The position numbers and the translations under genes are program-made. Shown here one piece after another: positions 8,455-17,347 of a stretch of 64,000 nucleotides of DNA. The notes below the pieces were generated by a model, which saw only the letters and a list, made by a program, of their open reading frames with translations, made no database searches and was not told where the DNA came from. The DNA is taken from positions 1,426,001 to 1,490,000 of the forward strand of contig NZ_VDYR01000001.1 of the NCBI RefSeq assembly GCF_006346325.1, read 5' to 3'. Position 1 is the first letter of the stretch; the number at the start of each line of letters is the position of its first letter. The stretch is from Sphingomonas japonica (lineage in GTDB: Bacteria; Pseudomonadota; Alphaproteobacteria; Sphingomonadales; Sphingomonadaceae).

Positions 8455-10107
8455 ATGCAGCGCTGGCACTACGCAATTGCGGCAGGGCTCGCGTCGGCGA
8501 TTGTCGCGACGCCCCTGGCCGCCCGGCAGGCGACCGAAGTGCCGCGCATCGATAGCCGCGGCGGACAGCACGCCTTGATCGTGGACGGGGCACCGTTTCT
8601 CGTGCTTGGCGCGCAGACCAACAACAGCGCCAACTACGCGGCGATGCTGAGCCAAGTGTGGCCGATCGTCACCGCAATGCACGCCAACACCACCGAAATT
8701 CCGATTGCCTGGGAACAGGTCGAACCGGTCGAGGGCCAGTTCGACTTCTCGTTTCTCGACATCCTGCTGAAGGAGGCGCGGGCGCACGACCAGCGGCTGA
8801 TCTTGCTGTGGTTCGCGACGTGGAAGAACACGTCGCCCAACTACGCCCCCGCCTGGGTAAAGCTCGACAACCGGCGCTTCCCGCGCATGACCAACGACAA
8901 GGGCGAAACGCATTACGCGCTGTCGCCGCATCATCGCTCCACGCTCGAGGCGGACAAGAAGGCGTTCGTCAAGCTGATGGAATATCTGCGCGATCACGAC
9001 CGCCAAAATACCGTCATCATGGTCCAGCCCGAGAACGAGGTAGGCGTTTACGGCACTGTCCGCGACTTTTCCCCCGCCGCGCAGAAGCTGTTCGACGGAC
9101 CGGTCCCGGCACCACTCCTCCGGCGATATGAAAAGCAGCCCGGTACCTGGTCCGCGGTGTTTGGCGCCGACGCCGACGAATATTTCAACACCTGGCACAT
9201 CGCCGCGTTCATCGACGAGATCGCCGCCGCCGGAAAGGCGGTCAAGCCGCTCCCCATGTACACCAACGCCGCGCTCGCCGCCGCGTTCGGTCGGCAAAAG
9301 GCAGGCAGCTACGCCAGCGGCGGGCCGGTCCACCATGTCATCGACGTCTGGAAGGCGGCCGCCCCGCACATCGATTTCGTCGCGCCCGACATCTACAGTC
9401 GCGACCATGCCGCTTGGATGGAATATCTGCGCTTCTACGACCGTCCCGACAATGCGCTGATGATTCCCGAAGTCGGCAACGACGCAGAATTCGCGCGCTA
9501 TTTCTACCCCGCGATCGGACGCGGCGCGATCGGCTACGCCCCGTTCGGAATGGATGCCACCGGCTATTTCAACCACCCGCTCGGCGCCCGGGATCTGGGA
9601 CCGGAGACGATGGAATTGCTGACGCGGCCGTACCGCGTGTTCGCGCCGATGCAGCGCGAATGGGCCAGGCTCGCCTTGGCCGGCAAGACCTGGGGCGCCG
9701 CCGAACCGACCGATCCCAAGGCCGAGCACACTCAGGTGATGGAACTCGGCAAATACCGCGCCACGGCGACCTTCGGCCAGTGGCAGTTCGGCACCGACAA
9801 GCCCACCGGCAACCCAAAGCCGACCGGCGGGATTGCCATCGCCGAGCTTGGTCCTGACGAATATCTCGTCACCGGTTTCGACACCCGCGTCGCGTTCAGC
9901 CTGACCAATCCGGGACCGCAGGAATCGATGCTGTATGTCCGCGTCGAGGAAGGCCGCTATCACGACGGCGAATGGCAGTTCCTGCGCGTATGGAACGGCG
10001 ACCAGACCGATTACGGCCTCAACTTCACCGATCGCGATATGGTGCTGCGCGTCAAGCTCGGCAGCTATCGCGGCAATCCCGTCATCCCCGTCGGCAATCC
10101 CAACTAA
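8455..10107 (+). CDS. GH35-like glycoside hydrolase, probable beta-galactosidase (DUF5597-type C-terminus)
   Basis: 550 residues with a Sec signal peptide (MQRWHYAIAAGLASAIVATP...AARQA). The TIM-barrel part carries EIPIAWEQVEPVEGQFDFS, then QPENEVG with the probable acid/base Glu at residue 195, and MIPEVGND with the probable nucleophile Glu at residue 339. This is the layout of clan GH-A beta-galactosidases (GH35/GH42-like). The C-terminal beta region resembles the DUF5597 domain found on this subgroup. GAGGGG precedes the ATG. It is followed eight bases later by the GH31 gene. Beta-galactosidase activity is inferred from family and neighbours; another beta-glycosidase is possible. Confidence 0.75.
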   Translation: MQRWHYAIAAGLASAIVATPLAARQATEVPRIDSRGGQHALIVDGAPFLVLGAQTNNSANYAAMLSQVWPIVTAMHANTTEIPIAWEQVEPVEGQFDFSFLDILLKEARAHDQRLILLWFATWKNTSPNYAPAWVKLDNRRFPRMTNDKGETHYALSPHHRSTLEADKKAFVKLMEYLRDHDRQNTVIMVQPENEVGVYGTVRDFSPAAQKLFDGPVPAPLLRRYEKQPGTWSAVFGADADEYFNTWHIAAFIDEIAAAGKAVKPLPMYTNAALAAAFGRQKAGSYASGGPVHHVIDVWKAAAPHIDFVAPDIYSRDHAAWMEYLRFYDRPDNALMIPEVGNDAEFARYFYPAIGRGAIGYAPFGMDATGYFNHPLGARDLGPETMELLTRPYRVFAPMQREWARLALAGKTWGAAEPTDPKAEHTQVMELGKYRATATFGQWQFGTDKPTGNPKPTGGIAIAELGPDEYLVTGFDTRVAFSLTNPGPQESMLYVRVEEGRYHDGEWQFLRVWNGDQTDYGLNFTDRDMVLRVKLGSYRGNPVIPVGNPN

Positions 10108-10115
10108 GGCCTTCC

Positions 10116-12971
10116 ATGACCCGAACCCTGCTGCTCGCCGCGCTGTTCGCCTCCTCTTCGAGCATCGCCTTTGCATCCGATGTGACCAAGGTGACACACG
10201 GCGTCGTCGTCACGCCCGACAGCGGCACGGCCAAGCGCGTCCGCGTGCTCGCGTACGGCGACGACAGTTTCCGGGTGACGGCAGTCCCCGGCACCGACCT
10301 CGCCGCCGCGCCCGAAAGCCTGATGGTGATCGCGGAAGCCTCGGGCGACCCCGCGATCAGCGAAGGCGGCGGCTTCGTCACGCTCAAGCTGCCCAAAGCC
10401 ACTGCCCGCATCCGCCTGTCCGACGGCCGCGTCACGTTCCTCGACGCCTCGGGACGCGAAGTCCTTGCCGAGGAAGCCCGCGCCGCGTTCCAGCCGGTGA
10501 CGGTCGAGAACCAGTCCTTCGCCATAGTCAGCCAGCAGTTCAACCGCGGCACCGACGAAGGGCTCTACGGCCTCGGGCAGCACCAGAATCGCCAGATGGA
10601 TTACAATGGCGAGGACGTCGAACTCGCCCAGCACAATATCGACATCGCCATCCCGTTCCTCGTCTCGACGAAGAACTACGGCCTGCTGTGGGACAATAAC
10701 GGGATCAGCCGCTTCGGAAACCCGACGCCCTACGGTCTGGTCGGCGCGGATTCGCTCAAGGTGGCGAGCAACGGCAAGCCGGGCTGGACCGCACAATATT
10801 ATCTCGGCGATCGTCTCGCCGTGACCCGGCAGGAAGCGGTGATCGACTATCGCTACATCAAGGATCAGGCGAAATGGCCCGCCGCCGCCAAGGCCGACAC
10901 GGTCGCGGCAACCGGCGGCCAGAATACCGCCGGCAACGCCGTTCAGAAGCAGCGCGTGGTGTGGACCGGCAGCGTCACGCCGGACAAGACCGGCACCCAC
11001 AAGTTCAAGCTCTATTCGTCGAGCTATGTGAAGGTGTTCGCCGACGGCAAGCAGGTACTGAATCGCTGGCGCCAGAACTGGAACCCGTGGTTCCACAATT
11101 TCGATCTGCCGATGACCGCGGGCAAGCCCGTCGATATCCGCATCGAATGGGAACCCAATGCCGGCTATATCGGCCTGCTCCACAACGACCCTCTGCCGCA
11201 AGCCGATCGCCATTCGGTGTGGATGACGTCCGACGTCGCCCGCGCGATCGACTATTACTATATCGGCGGCAGCGACCTCGACGACGTCATCGCGGGATAT
11301 CGCGACCTGACTGGCGCATCCTCGATGATGCCGCAATGGGCCTATGGCTTCTGGCAGAGCCGCCAGCGCTACACGACCCAAGAGGAACTGCTCGGCGTGG
11401 TCCGCGAATATCGCAAGCGCCGCCTGCCGATCGACAATATCGTCCAGGACTGGTTCTACTGGCCCGAGGATCAATGGGGCAGCCACGCATTCGATCCGGA
11501 ACGCTTCCCCGATCCGGTCGGCATGGTCGACGAAGTCCATGCGCTCGACGCCCGCATCATGATCTCGGTCTGGCCGAAATTCTATCCGAATACCAAGAAT
11601 GCGCAGGAGCTGCGTGCCAAGGGCCTGCTCTACGAAGGCAACCTCACGGCAGGCGAAAAGGACTGGGTCGGCAAGGGCTATCCCAACACGATCTACGACT
11701 CCTATTCGCCCGAAGCGCGCGCGATCTACTACCGCCAGATGCGCGAACAGCTCGTCGACAAGGGCTTCGACGCGTGGTGGATGGATGCCACCGAACCCGA
11801 CATCCACTCGAACCTCTCGCTCGATCAGCGTGCCGAGCGGATGGGGCCGACCGCGATCGGCCTGCCCGGTGCCGCACTCTTCAACAGCTATCCGCTCGTC
11901 CATGGCGAAGGCGTCGCGCAAGGGTTGCGCGAGACAAAACCCGACGTTCGCCCCTTCATCCTCACCCGTGCCGGCTTTGCGGGCACGCAGCGGACCAGTT
12001 CAGCCTTGTGGTCGGGCGACATCGTGTCGCGCTGGGACGATCTGCGCGACCAGATCTCGGCCGGCATCAATGTGTCGCTGTCGGGCGTGCCCAACTGGAC
12101 GCACGACATCGGCGGCTTTGCGCTGGAGGATCGCTATACCAACCAGGAGCCCGAGCATCTCGCCGAATGGCGTGAGCTCAACCTGCGCTGGTTCCAGTTC
12201 GGCGCGTTCAGCCCGCTGTTCCGCAGCCACGGCGAAACCCCAAAGCGCGAGATCTATGAGATCGCCGCCGACGACCCGGCGATGTACGCGGCGATGGCCG
12301 ACTATTCGAAGCTGCGCTACCGGTTGATGCCGTACATCTACACCGTCGCTGCAGACAGTGCGCTGCGCGACGGCACGATCATGCGCGGCCTCGTCATGGA
12401 CTTCCCGCAGGACCGCAAGGTCTGGGACATCGACGACCAGTATATGTTCGGACCGTCGTTGCTCGTCGCCCCCGTGACCGAGTTCAAGGCCCGCTCCCGG
12501 TCGGTGTATCTGCCCACAGACAGCGGCTGGTACGACTTTGCCACCGGGGCGTATTACACTGGCGGAAGCAGCATCACCGCCCCCGCCCCCTATGAGCGGA
12601 TGCCGCTGTTCGTCCGCGCCGGATCGATCATTCCGACCGGTCCCGAAATCCAGCACGTCCGCGAACAGCCCGATGGCCCGATCGTACTGCACGTCTACAC
12701 CGGTGCCGACGGTCGTTTCGACTGGTACGAAGACGACGGCACCAGCATGCAGTACGCGAGTGGCGGCTTCACCCGCGTTCCGTTGGTCTGGGACGACAAG
12801 GCCGGAATACTGACGATCGGCGATCGTGTCGGGTCGTACGAGGGGATGCCGGCAGAACGCGCGATCTCGGTCCGCTTTTACGGCAGGGACAAGGCGGTCG
12901 CAGCCGACTTCTCAGAGAATGGCGCGAAGCAGGTCGTGTATGACGGGAAAGCGGTGACAATCACCAGATGA
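10116..12971 (+). CDS. GH31 alpha-xylosidase-like enzyme with PA14 insert
   Basis: 951 residues with a signal peptide (MTRTLLLAALFASSSSIAFA). An N-terminal GH31 beta-sandwich is interrupted by a PA14-like module (about residues 230-365; VVWTGSVTPDKTGTHKFKLY, KVFADGKQVL). The catalytic barrel follows, with WWMDATEPD (nucleophile Asp 557) and LWSGDIVSRWDD (acid/base Asp 635), then C-terminal beta domains. GH31 enzymes with a PA14 insert include alpha-xylosidases that act on xyloglucan oligosaccharides. With the neighbouring fucosidase and GH35-like enzyme, alpha-xylosidase is the best guess over alpha-glucosidase. The reading frame is open upstream, but the ATG at 10116 gives the signal peptide. 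Confidence 0.85.
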   Translation: MTRTLLLAALFASSSSIAFASDVTKVTHGVVVTPDSGTAKRVRVLAYGDDSFRVTAVPGTDLAAAPESLMVIAEASGDPAISEGGGFVTLKLPKATARIRLSDGRVTFLDASGREVLAEEARAAFQPVTVENQSFAIVSQQFNRGTDEGLYGLGQHQNRQMDYNGEDVELAQHNIDIAIPFLVSTKNYGLLWDNNGISRFGNPTPYGLVGADSLKVASNGKPGWTAQYYLGDRLAVTRQEAVIDYRYIKDQAKWPAAAKADTVAATGGQNTAGNAVQKQRVVWTGSVTPDKTGTHKFKLYSSSYVKVFADGKQVLNRWRQNWNPWFHNFDLPMTAGKPVDIRIEWEPNAGYIGLLHNDPLPQADRHSVWMTSDVARAIDYYYIGGSDLDDVIAGYRDLTGASSMMPQWAYGFWQSRQRYTTQEELLGVVREYRKRRLPIDNIVQDWFYWPEDQWGSHAFDPERFPDPVGMVDEVHALDARIMISVWPKFYPNTKNAQELRAKGLLYEGNLTAGEKDWVGKGYPNTIYDSYSPEARAIYYRQMREQLVDKGFDAWWMDATEPDIHSNLSLDQRAERMGPTAIGLPGAALFNSYPLVHGEGVAQGLRETKPDVRPFILTRAGFAGTQRTSSALWSGDIVSRWDDLRDQISAGINVSLSGVPNWTHDIGGFALEDRYTNQEPEHLAEWRELNLRWFQFGAFSPLFRSHGETPKREIYEIAADDPAMYAAMADYSKLRYRLMPYIYTVAADSALRDGTIMRGLVMDFPQDRKVWDIDDQYMFGPSLLVAPVTEFKARSRSVYLPTDSGWYDFATGAYYTGGSSITAPAPYERMPLFVRAGSIIPTGPEIQHVREQPDGPIVLHVYTGADGRFDWYEDDGTSMQYASGGFTRVPLVWDDKAGILTIGDRVGSYEGMPAERAISVRFYGRDKAVAADFSENGAKQVVYDGKAVTITR

Positions 12972-12975
12972 CACA

Positions 12976-12998
12976 CGCACCCCGGCGCAGGCCGGGGT
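12976..12998. repeat. GC-rich palindrome between GH31 and DUF885 genes
   Basis: CCCCGGC-GCAG-GCCGGGG forms a perfect 7-bp stem with a 4-base loop just after the GH31 stop. There is no T-tract, so it may be a weak terminator or a short dispersed palindrome. Confidence 0.4.
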
Positions 12999-13104
12999 AT
13001 GGCTGGCGTCTGGCACGTACGCTCCCATCCACTTCGGCGCCGAGGATTGCTCCCTCTCAAATGCGCCGATAGCGTGGCGCGCATCACGATCCGAGGACAT
13101 CCCA

Positions 13105-14934
13105 TTGCCCCGCACCCTCCCGCTCGCCGCGCTGCTGCTTTCCACCGCCTGCGCTCCGATGGCCGTTCAGAACCCGCCAGCCAACGTCTCCGCGCCCGAA
13201 ACCAACACCGCTGCCGAGGATGCCCGCCTCACCGCATTTCTCGACGCCGCCTATGACGCCCAGCTCGCGCTGTCGCCCGAAGCCATGACCTATCAGGGCA
13301 TGAAGACCGATTACGACAAGCTCGACGACTATACCGATGCCGCCAGCCAGCGCAGCTTCGCGCTCGCCGAGCGCCAGCTCGCCGACATGCGCGCCAAGTT
13401 CGATCCGGCAAAGCTCGGCACCAGCGCCCGGCTCAGCTACCGACTGTTCGAACAGGCGTTCACGGTCCGCCAGCGCAATTTCCCGTTCCGCGATTACGGC
13501 TTCCCGGTGTCGACCAACGGCAGCCCGGCGGGCGATATCCCCGTCTTTCTCATCAACAACCACCGCGTCGACAATGCCGACGATGCGCGCGCCTATATCG
13601 CCCGCATCGTCGAGACCGAGCGCGTGATGCGCGAGGTCGCCGATCAGATGCGCCGCCAGGCTGCGGCCGGCATCGTCCCGCCGCAGATGGTGTTCGCGCC
13701 AGCCCGCGCCGACGCGAAGAAGGTGCTGGTCGGCGCCCCCTTCACCAGTGGCGAGCCCGCCCCGCTCTACGCCGATTTCGTCGAGAAGGTCGGCGCGCTC
13801 GAGATTCCGCAGTCCGAAAAGGACCGGTTGCTGACCGACGCACGCGCCGCGCTGACCGGCCCGTTCAAGCGCGGCTTCGACACTTTGTTCGCCGCGCTCG
13901 ACGAGATCGAGCCCAAGGCGACCAGCAACGACGGCGCATGGCGGTTGCCCAACGGCGCGGCCTATTACGACGCCCGCCTCGCCGCCATCACCACCACCGA
14001 CCTCACCGCCGACCAGATCCACCGGATCGGGCTGGAGCAGGTCGCCGCGATCCGTGCCGAGATGGAAGCGGTCAAGGTGCGGATCGGCTTCACCGGCTCG
14101 CTCGAGCAATTCTTCGCCGCGGTGAAGGCAGACCCGGCGTACAAATATCCCGACACTGCCGCCGCGCGCGAAGCCTATCTGACCGACGCGCGCGCTGTGA
14201 TCGCGAAGATGATGGCCGCCGCCCCGCGCTGGTTCCACACCGTGCCCAAGGCGCCACTCGAAGTCCGCGCGGTCGAGGAATGGCGCCAGGACACCGCCGC
14301 GGTCGCCTTCTACAACCGCCCTGCACCCGACGGCTCGCGCCCCGGCATCTACTACGTCAACCTCGCCGACATGACTCAGGTGCAAAAGCCGCAGGTGGCG
14401 GGCATCGCCGTCCATGAAGGCGCGCCCGGCCATCATTTCCAGATCGCCCGTGCGATGGAATTGCCCGGCCTCCCCAAGTTCCGCAAGTTCGGCGGCTACG
14501 GCGCCTATGTCGAAGGCTGGGGTCTCTATAGCGAGCGGCTCGGTCAGGAAATGGGCGCCTACCCGACGCCTATCGACGAATTCGGGATGCTGTCGCTCCA
14601 GATCTGGCGCGCGATCCGGCTGGTGGTCGACACCGGCATCCATTCGAAACGCTGGTCGCGCGACAAGGCGATCGCCTATTTCCGCGCCAACAGCTCGGTA
14701 TCCGACCGCGACACCGTCAAGGAGGTCGATCGCTACATCAACAATCCCGGCCAGGCGACCGCGTACATGATCGGTCGCCTCAAGATCGGCGAGCTGCGCG
14801 CCAAAGCCGAGCGCGAACTCGGCAACCGCTTCGACATCCGCAATTTTCACGAAGTGGTGCTCGGCAACGGCGCGCTTCCGCTCGACGTGCTCGAGGAAGA
14901 GGTCGATCGCTACATCGCGGCCAGCCGGGGGTAG
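13105..14934 (+). CDS. DUF885 family lipoprotein (putative metallopeptidase-like)
   Basis: 609 residues starting at TTG, with GAGGA eight bases upstream. The N-terminus MPRTLPLAALLLSTAC ends in a lipobox, so the protein is probably anchored to a membrane on the periplasmic side. The body is a DUF885 domain, with HEGAPGHHFQ (His437-Glu438), YVEGWGLYSE and a helical architecture shared with this uncharacterised, zinc-peptidase-like family. The substrate is unknown. It stands alone on the plus strand between the glycan genes and the B12 riboswitch. Confidence 0.85.
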   Translation: MPRTLPLAALLLSTACAPMAVQNPPANVSAPETNTAAEDARLTAFLDAAYDAQLALSPEAMTYQGMKTDYDKLDDYTDAASQRSFALAERQLADMRAKFDPAKLGTSARLSYRLFEQAFTVRQRNFPFRDYGFPVSTNGSPAGDIPVFLINNHRVDNADDARAYIARIVETERVMREVADQMRRQAAAGIVPPQMVFAPARADAKKVLVGAPFTSGEPAPLYADFVEKVGALEIPQSEKDRLLTDARAALTGPFKRGFDTLFAALDEIEPKATSNDGAWRLPNGAAYYDARLAAITTTDLTADQIHRIGLEQVAAIRAEMEAVKVRIGFTGSLEQFFAAVKADPAYKYPDTAAAREAYLTDARAVIAKMMAAAPRWFHTVPKAPLEVRAVEEWRQDTAAVAFYNRPAPDGSRPGIYYVNLADMTQVQKPQVAGIAVHEGAPGHHFQIARAMELPGLPKFRKFGGYGAYVEGWGLYSERLGQEMGAYPTPIDEFGMLSLQIWRAIRLVVDTGIHSKRWSRDKAIAYFRANSSVSDRDTVKEVDRYINNPGQATAYMIGRLKIGELRAKAERELGNRFDIRNFHEVVLGNGALPLDVLEEEVDRYIAASRG

Positions 14935-14945
14935 CACGCTCCCGC

Positions 14946-14974
14946 TTGACATCGCCCACCCCGCCGCCGCATTC
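14946..14974 (+). promoter_or_regulatory. Possible promoter for the B12 riboswitch transcript
   Basis: TTGACA at 14946-14951 is followed after 17 bases by GCATTC (14969-14974), a poor -10. A transcript starting near 14980 would begin just before the riboswitch aptamer, which makes the position attractive despite the weak -10. Confidence 0.35.
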
Positions 14975-14984
14975 CCCGCCGCGA

Positions 14985-15176
14985 TACAGGTTCGCGCAAG
15001 CGATCAAAAGGGAAGCCGGTGCGAGGGAAACCTTCTAGACCGGCGCTGTTCCCGCAACTGTAACCGATGACACCGCGCCCCATGCGCCACTGTCCTTTGA
15101 GGATGGGAAGGCGGGACGCGATCCGGCGGTGCACTCCGCCGGGCATCGGGAGCCAGGAGACCTGCCCGTATCGTCT
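14985..15176 (+). ncRNA. Cobalamin (adenosylcobalamin) riboswitch
   Basis: The conserved core elements appear in order: AAAAGGGAAGCCGGTGCGAG (15005-15024), then GACCGGCGCTG and CCCGCAACTGTAA (the B12-box region, to about 15063), then a GC-rich helix, and finally GAGCCAGGAGACCTGCC (15150-15166). This is the standard signature of B12-sensing leader RNAs, which shut off downstream expression when cobalamin is bound. The genes that follow are btuB-F-C-D, the expected regulon. About 180 bases of leader separate the aptamer from the first start codon. I could not assign the expression-platform helix. Confidence 0.93.
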
Positions 15177-15294
15177 GTCCTTTTTCCGGTCGGGAGGTGC
15201 CGGGAAATCGAAGGCACGTTTCCTTCGCGCGACAGCAACCGGGCCGGGGCACATGCTCGGGCGCGGGCTGTCGCAGCCGGCATGCCCGCGTTCC

Positions 15295-15357
15295 CGTCAT
15301 CCCCAGCCCGTTCGCATGGGCCAGGCCGCCTCCACGCGGCCGACGAAGGGAATGACG
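15295..15357. repeat. REP-like inverted element covering the btuB ribosome-binding region
   Basis: The ends CGTCATCCCC (15295-15304) and GGGAATGACG (15348-15357) are near-perfect inverted copies, matching the ends of the REP-like element at 45765. The right arm overlaps the purine-rich stretch GAAGGGAA that would serve as Shine-Dalgarno sequence for the ATG at 15359. The element may therefore influence translation or the riboswitch output. Confidence 0.5.
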
Positions 15358-15358
15358 C

Positions 15359-17347
15359 ATGACAACCTATGACCGACACCAACCGGACCCTATCTCCGTT
15401 CGTTTCGAGCGAAGTCGAGAAACGCTGGGCGTAGCTCGCCAAACCCGTCTCTCGACCATGCTCGAGACGAACGGTTGGTGGTTGGCTTCGCTCACCCTCC
15501 TGACCCTCACCACCCCCGCCACCGCGCAGGACCGTTCCCAGTCCGAAATCACCGTCACCGCGACCCGCACACCGCAACCGATCGACGAGGTCGGCCAGCC
15601 CGTTACGGTCCTCGACCGCGATCTGATCGAACAGCGCCAGACCGTTGCCGTCTCCGACCTCATCGCCACCACCCCCGGCGTGACGATCAATCGCAACGGC
15701 AGCATCGGCAGCACCACCGGCATCTTCGTGCGCGGAGCGGAGACCGACCAGACCTTAGTCCTGATCGACGGCGTCCGCGTCAACGACCCGGCCTCGCCCG
15801 GCGGCGCATTCAACTTCGGCGACCTGCTCACCGGCAATATCGACCGTATCGAAGTGCTGCGCGGATCGAACAGCGTCGCCTGGGGCAGCCAGGCGGTCGG
15901 CGGTGTCGTCAACATCGTCAGCGCCGCGCCCACCGATACCCCGACCCTGAACGCCGCCGCCGAATATGGCTCGTTCGACACCGTTAATGCCCGCGCCAAC
16001 GCTTCCGCCCGCGTCGGCCCGGCCGCGCTCAGCATCGGCGGCTCGTATTTCGAAAGCGACGGCATCTCGCAGGCCGCGATCGGTACCGAAGCGGACGGCT
16101 ATCAGAACACGACGCTCAATGCCCGCGCCGACATCGCGCTGACCGACACGATCAGCGCCGACCTGCGCGGCTACTACATCCTCGGCAATCTCGATGTCGA
16201 CGGCTACCTTCCCGATTTCAGCTTCGGCGACACCGACGAAACCTCGCGTACCGAACAGTGGATCGGCTATGCCGGCCTCAATTACGCCAGCAGCGACGCC
16301 CGCTGGGCCGGCCGCGTCGCCTATAGCTATTTCGAGAATGACCGCCGCAACCGTAGCCCCGACGCCGTCACCTATGACGGCTATGGCCGCACCGAACGCT
16401 TCGAAGCGCAGGCCGGGCTTCAGCCGATCGAACCGCTCAAGCTCGTGCTTGGCTACGAACATGAAGCACCGAACTATCTCGCCACCTCGTTCGGCACTAC
16501 CACCAGCGGCAGGGTCAACATCGACAGCGCCTTCGCACTCGCGATCCTGTCGCCGATCGAGCCGCTGACGTTGACAGCCGGCGTCCGCCACGACGACCAC
16601 AGCCGCTTCGGCGGCGCCACCACCTTCGGCGCGAGCGGTGCCTATGCGGTCGGCGATTTCGCGATCGTCCGCGCGGCCTATGGCGAAGGCTTCAAGGCGC
16701 CGACGCTTTACCAGCTGCTCGGCGACTACGGGAACCCCGATCTTGTTCCCGAAACCTCGAAAAGCTACGAGGCGGGCGTCACGCTCTTCGCGCTCGACCG
16801 GGCAATCGCGCTTGGCGGGACCTGGTACACGCGCGATACGCAAAACCTGATCGGCTTCGTCGATTGCGATACGACGATCCCGGTCTGTGCCGGCGGTGAG
16901 CGTCCGTTCGGCGTCTATTCGAACACCCGCCTGACCAGGGCCGAAGGCGTCGAGGCCACGCTCGACCTGCGTCCCTCCAACCGCCTCACCCTCGCGGCCA
17001 ACTACACGCTGACTCAATCCCGCGACCGCACTCCCGGCCCGACTTTCGACAAGCGGCTGATCCGCCGCCCGGTCGATGTCGCGAATTTCTCGATCGACTG
17101 GCAATCGCCCTTCGCGGTCGCGCTCGGCAGCACGATCCGAATGGTCGGTGATTCCTTCGAGAATGGTGGCAATACGCTCTCGACCGACGGCTATGCGGTG
17201 GTCGACATCCGCGCCGGCATCGACCTTGGCGATCGGCTCGAACTCTATGGCCGTGTCGAGAACCTGTTCGATGCCGAGTATCAGACGGTTCGCGATTATG
17301 GCACCTATCCGCTGTCCGCCTATGGCGGCGTCCGGGTACGCCTGTAA
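15359..17347 (+). CDS. btuB: TonB-dependent vitamin B12 receptor BtuB
   Basis: 662 residues from ATG 15359. The plug domain follows a signal-like segment (WWLASLTLLTLTTPATAQ): SEITVTATRTPQ resembles a TonB box, then come GIFVRGAETDQTLVLIDGVRV and DRIEVLRGSNSVAWGSQAVGG. A 22-strand-type barrel ends in a C-terminal aromatic strand (YPLSAYGGVRVRL). The cobalamin riboswitch upstream and btuFCD downstream define the substrate as a corrinoid. The first ~38 residues are encoded by an inserted palindromic repeat (15396-15474). An alternative start, ATG 15458, lies in the repeat's right arm and would begin directly at the signal peptide, but it lacks a Shine-Dalgarno sequence. Confidence 0.92.
   Translation: MTTYDRHQPDPISVRFERSRETLGVARQTRLSTMLETNGWWLASLTLLTLTTPATAQDRSQSEITVTATRTPQPIDEVGQPVTVLDRDLIEQRQTVAVSDLIATTPGVTINRNGSIGSTTGIFVRGAETDQTLVLIDGVRVNDPASPGGAFNFGDLLTGNIDRIEVLRGSNSVAWGSQAVGGVVNIVSAAPTDTPTLNAAAEYGSFDTVNARANASARVGPAALSIGGSYFESDGISQAAIGTEADGYQNTTLNARADIALTDTISADLRGYYILGNLDVDGYLPDFSFGDTDETSRTEQWIGYAGLNYASSDARWAGRVAYSYFENDRRNRSPDAVTYDGYGRTERFEAQAGLQPIEPLKLVLGYEHEAPNYLATSFGTTTSGRVNIDSAFALAILSPIEPLTLTAGVRHDDHSRFGGATTFGASGAYAVGDFAIVRAAYGEGFKAPTLYQLLGDYGNPDLVPETSKSYEAGVTLFALDRAIALGGTWYTRDTQNLIGFVDCDTTIPVCAGGERPFGVYSNTRLTRAEGVEATLDLRPSNRLTLAANYTLTQSRDRTPGPTFDKRLIRRPVDVANFSIDWQSPFAVALGSTIRMVGDSFENGGNTLSTDGYAVVDIRAGIDLGDRLELYGRVENLFDAEYQTVRDYGTYPLSAYGGVRVRL
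15396..15474. repeat. Palindromic repeat element, copy 1 (translated in btuB)
   Basis: The left arm CCGTTCGTTTCGAGCGAAGT continues with CGAGAAACG. The right arm (about 15446-15474) is the approximate inverse and ends ACGAACGG. The element lies inside the btuB reading frame (residues ~13-39: SVRFERSRET...TMLETN) and keeps it open. Confidence 0.75.

Noticed and set aside
12976..12998. Strong intrinsic terminator after the GH31 gene
   Set aside because: The hairpin is perfect, but there is no T-tract and similar palindromes occur as dispersed repeats, so it is listed only as a repeat.
13084..14952. 622-codon antisense frame over the DUF885 gene
   Set aside because: Same GC-driven shadow; low-complexity translation, while the sense frame has a lipobox and conserved motifs.
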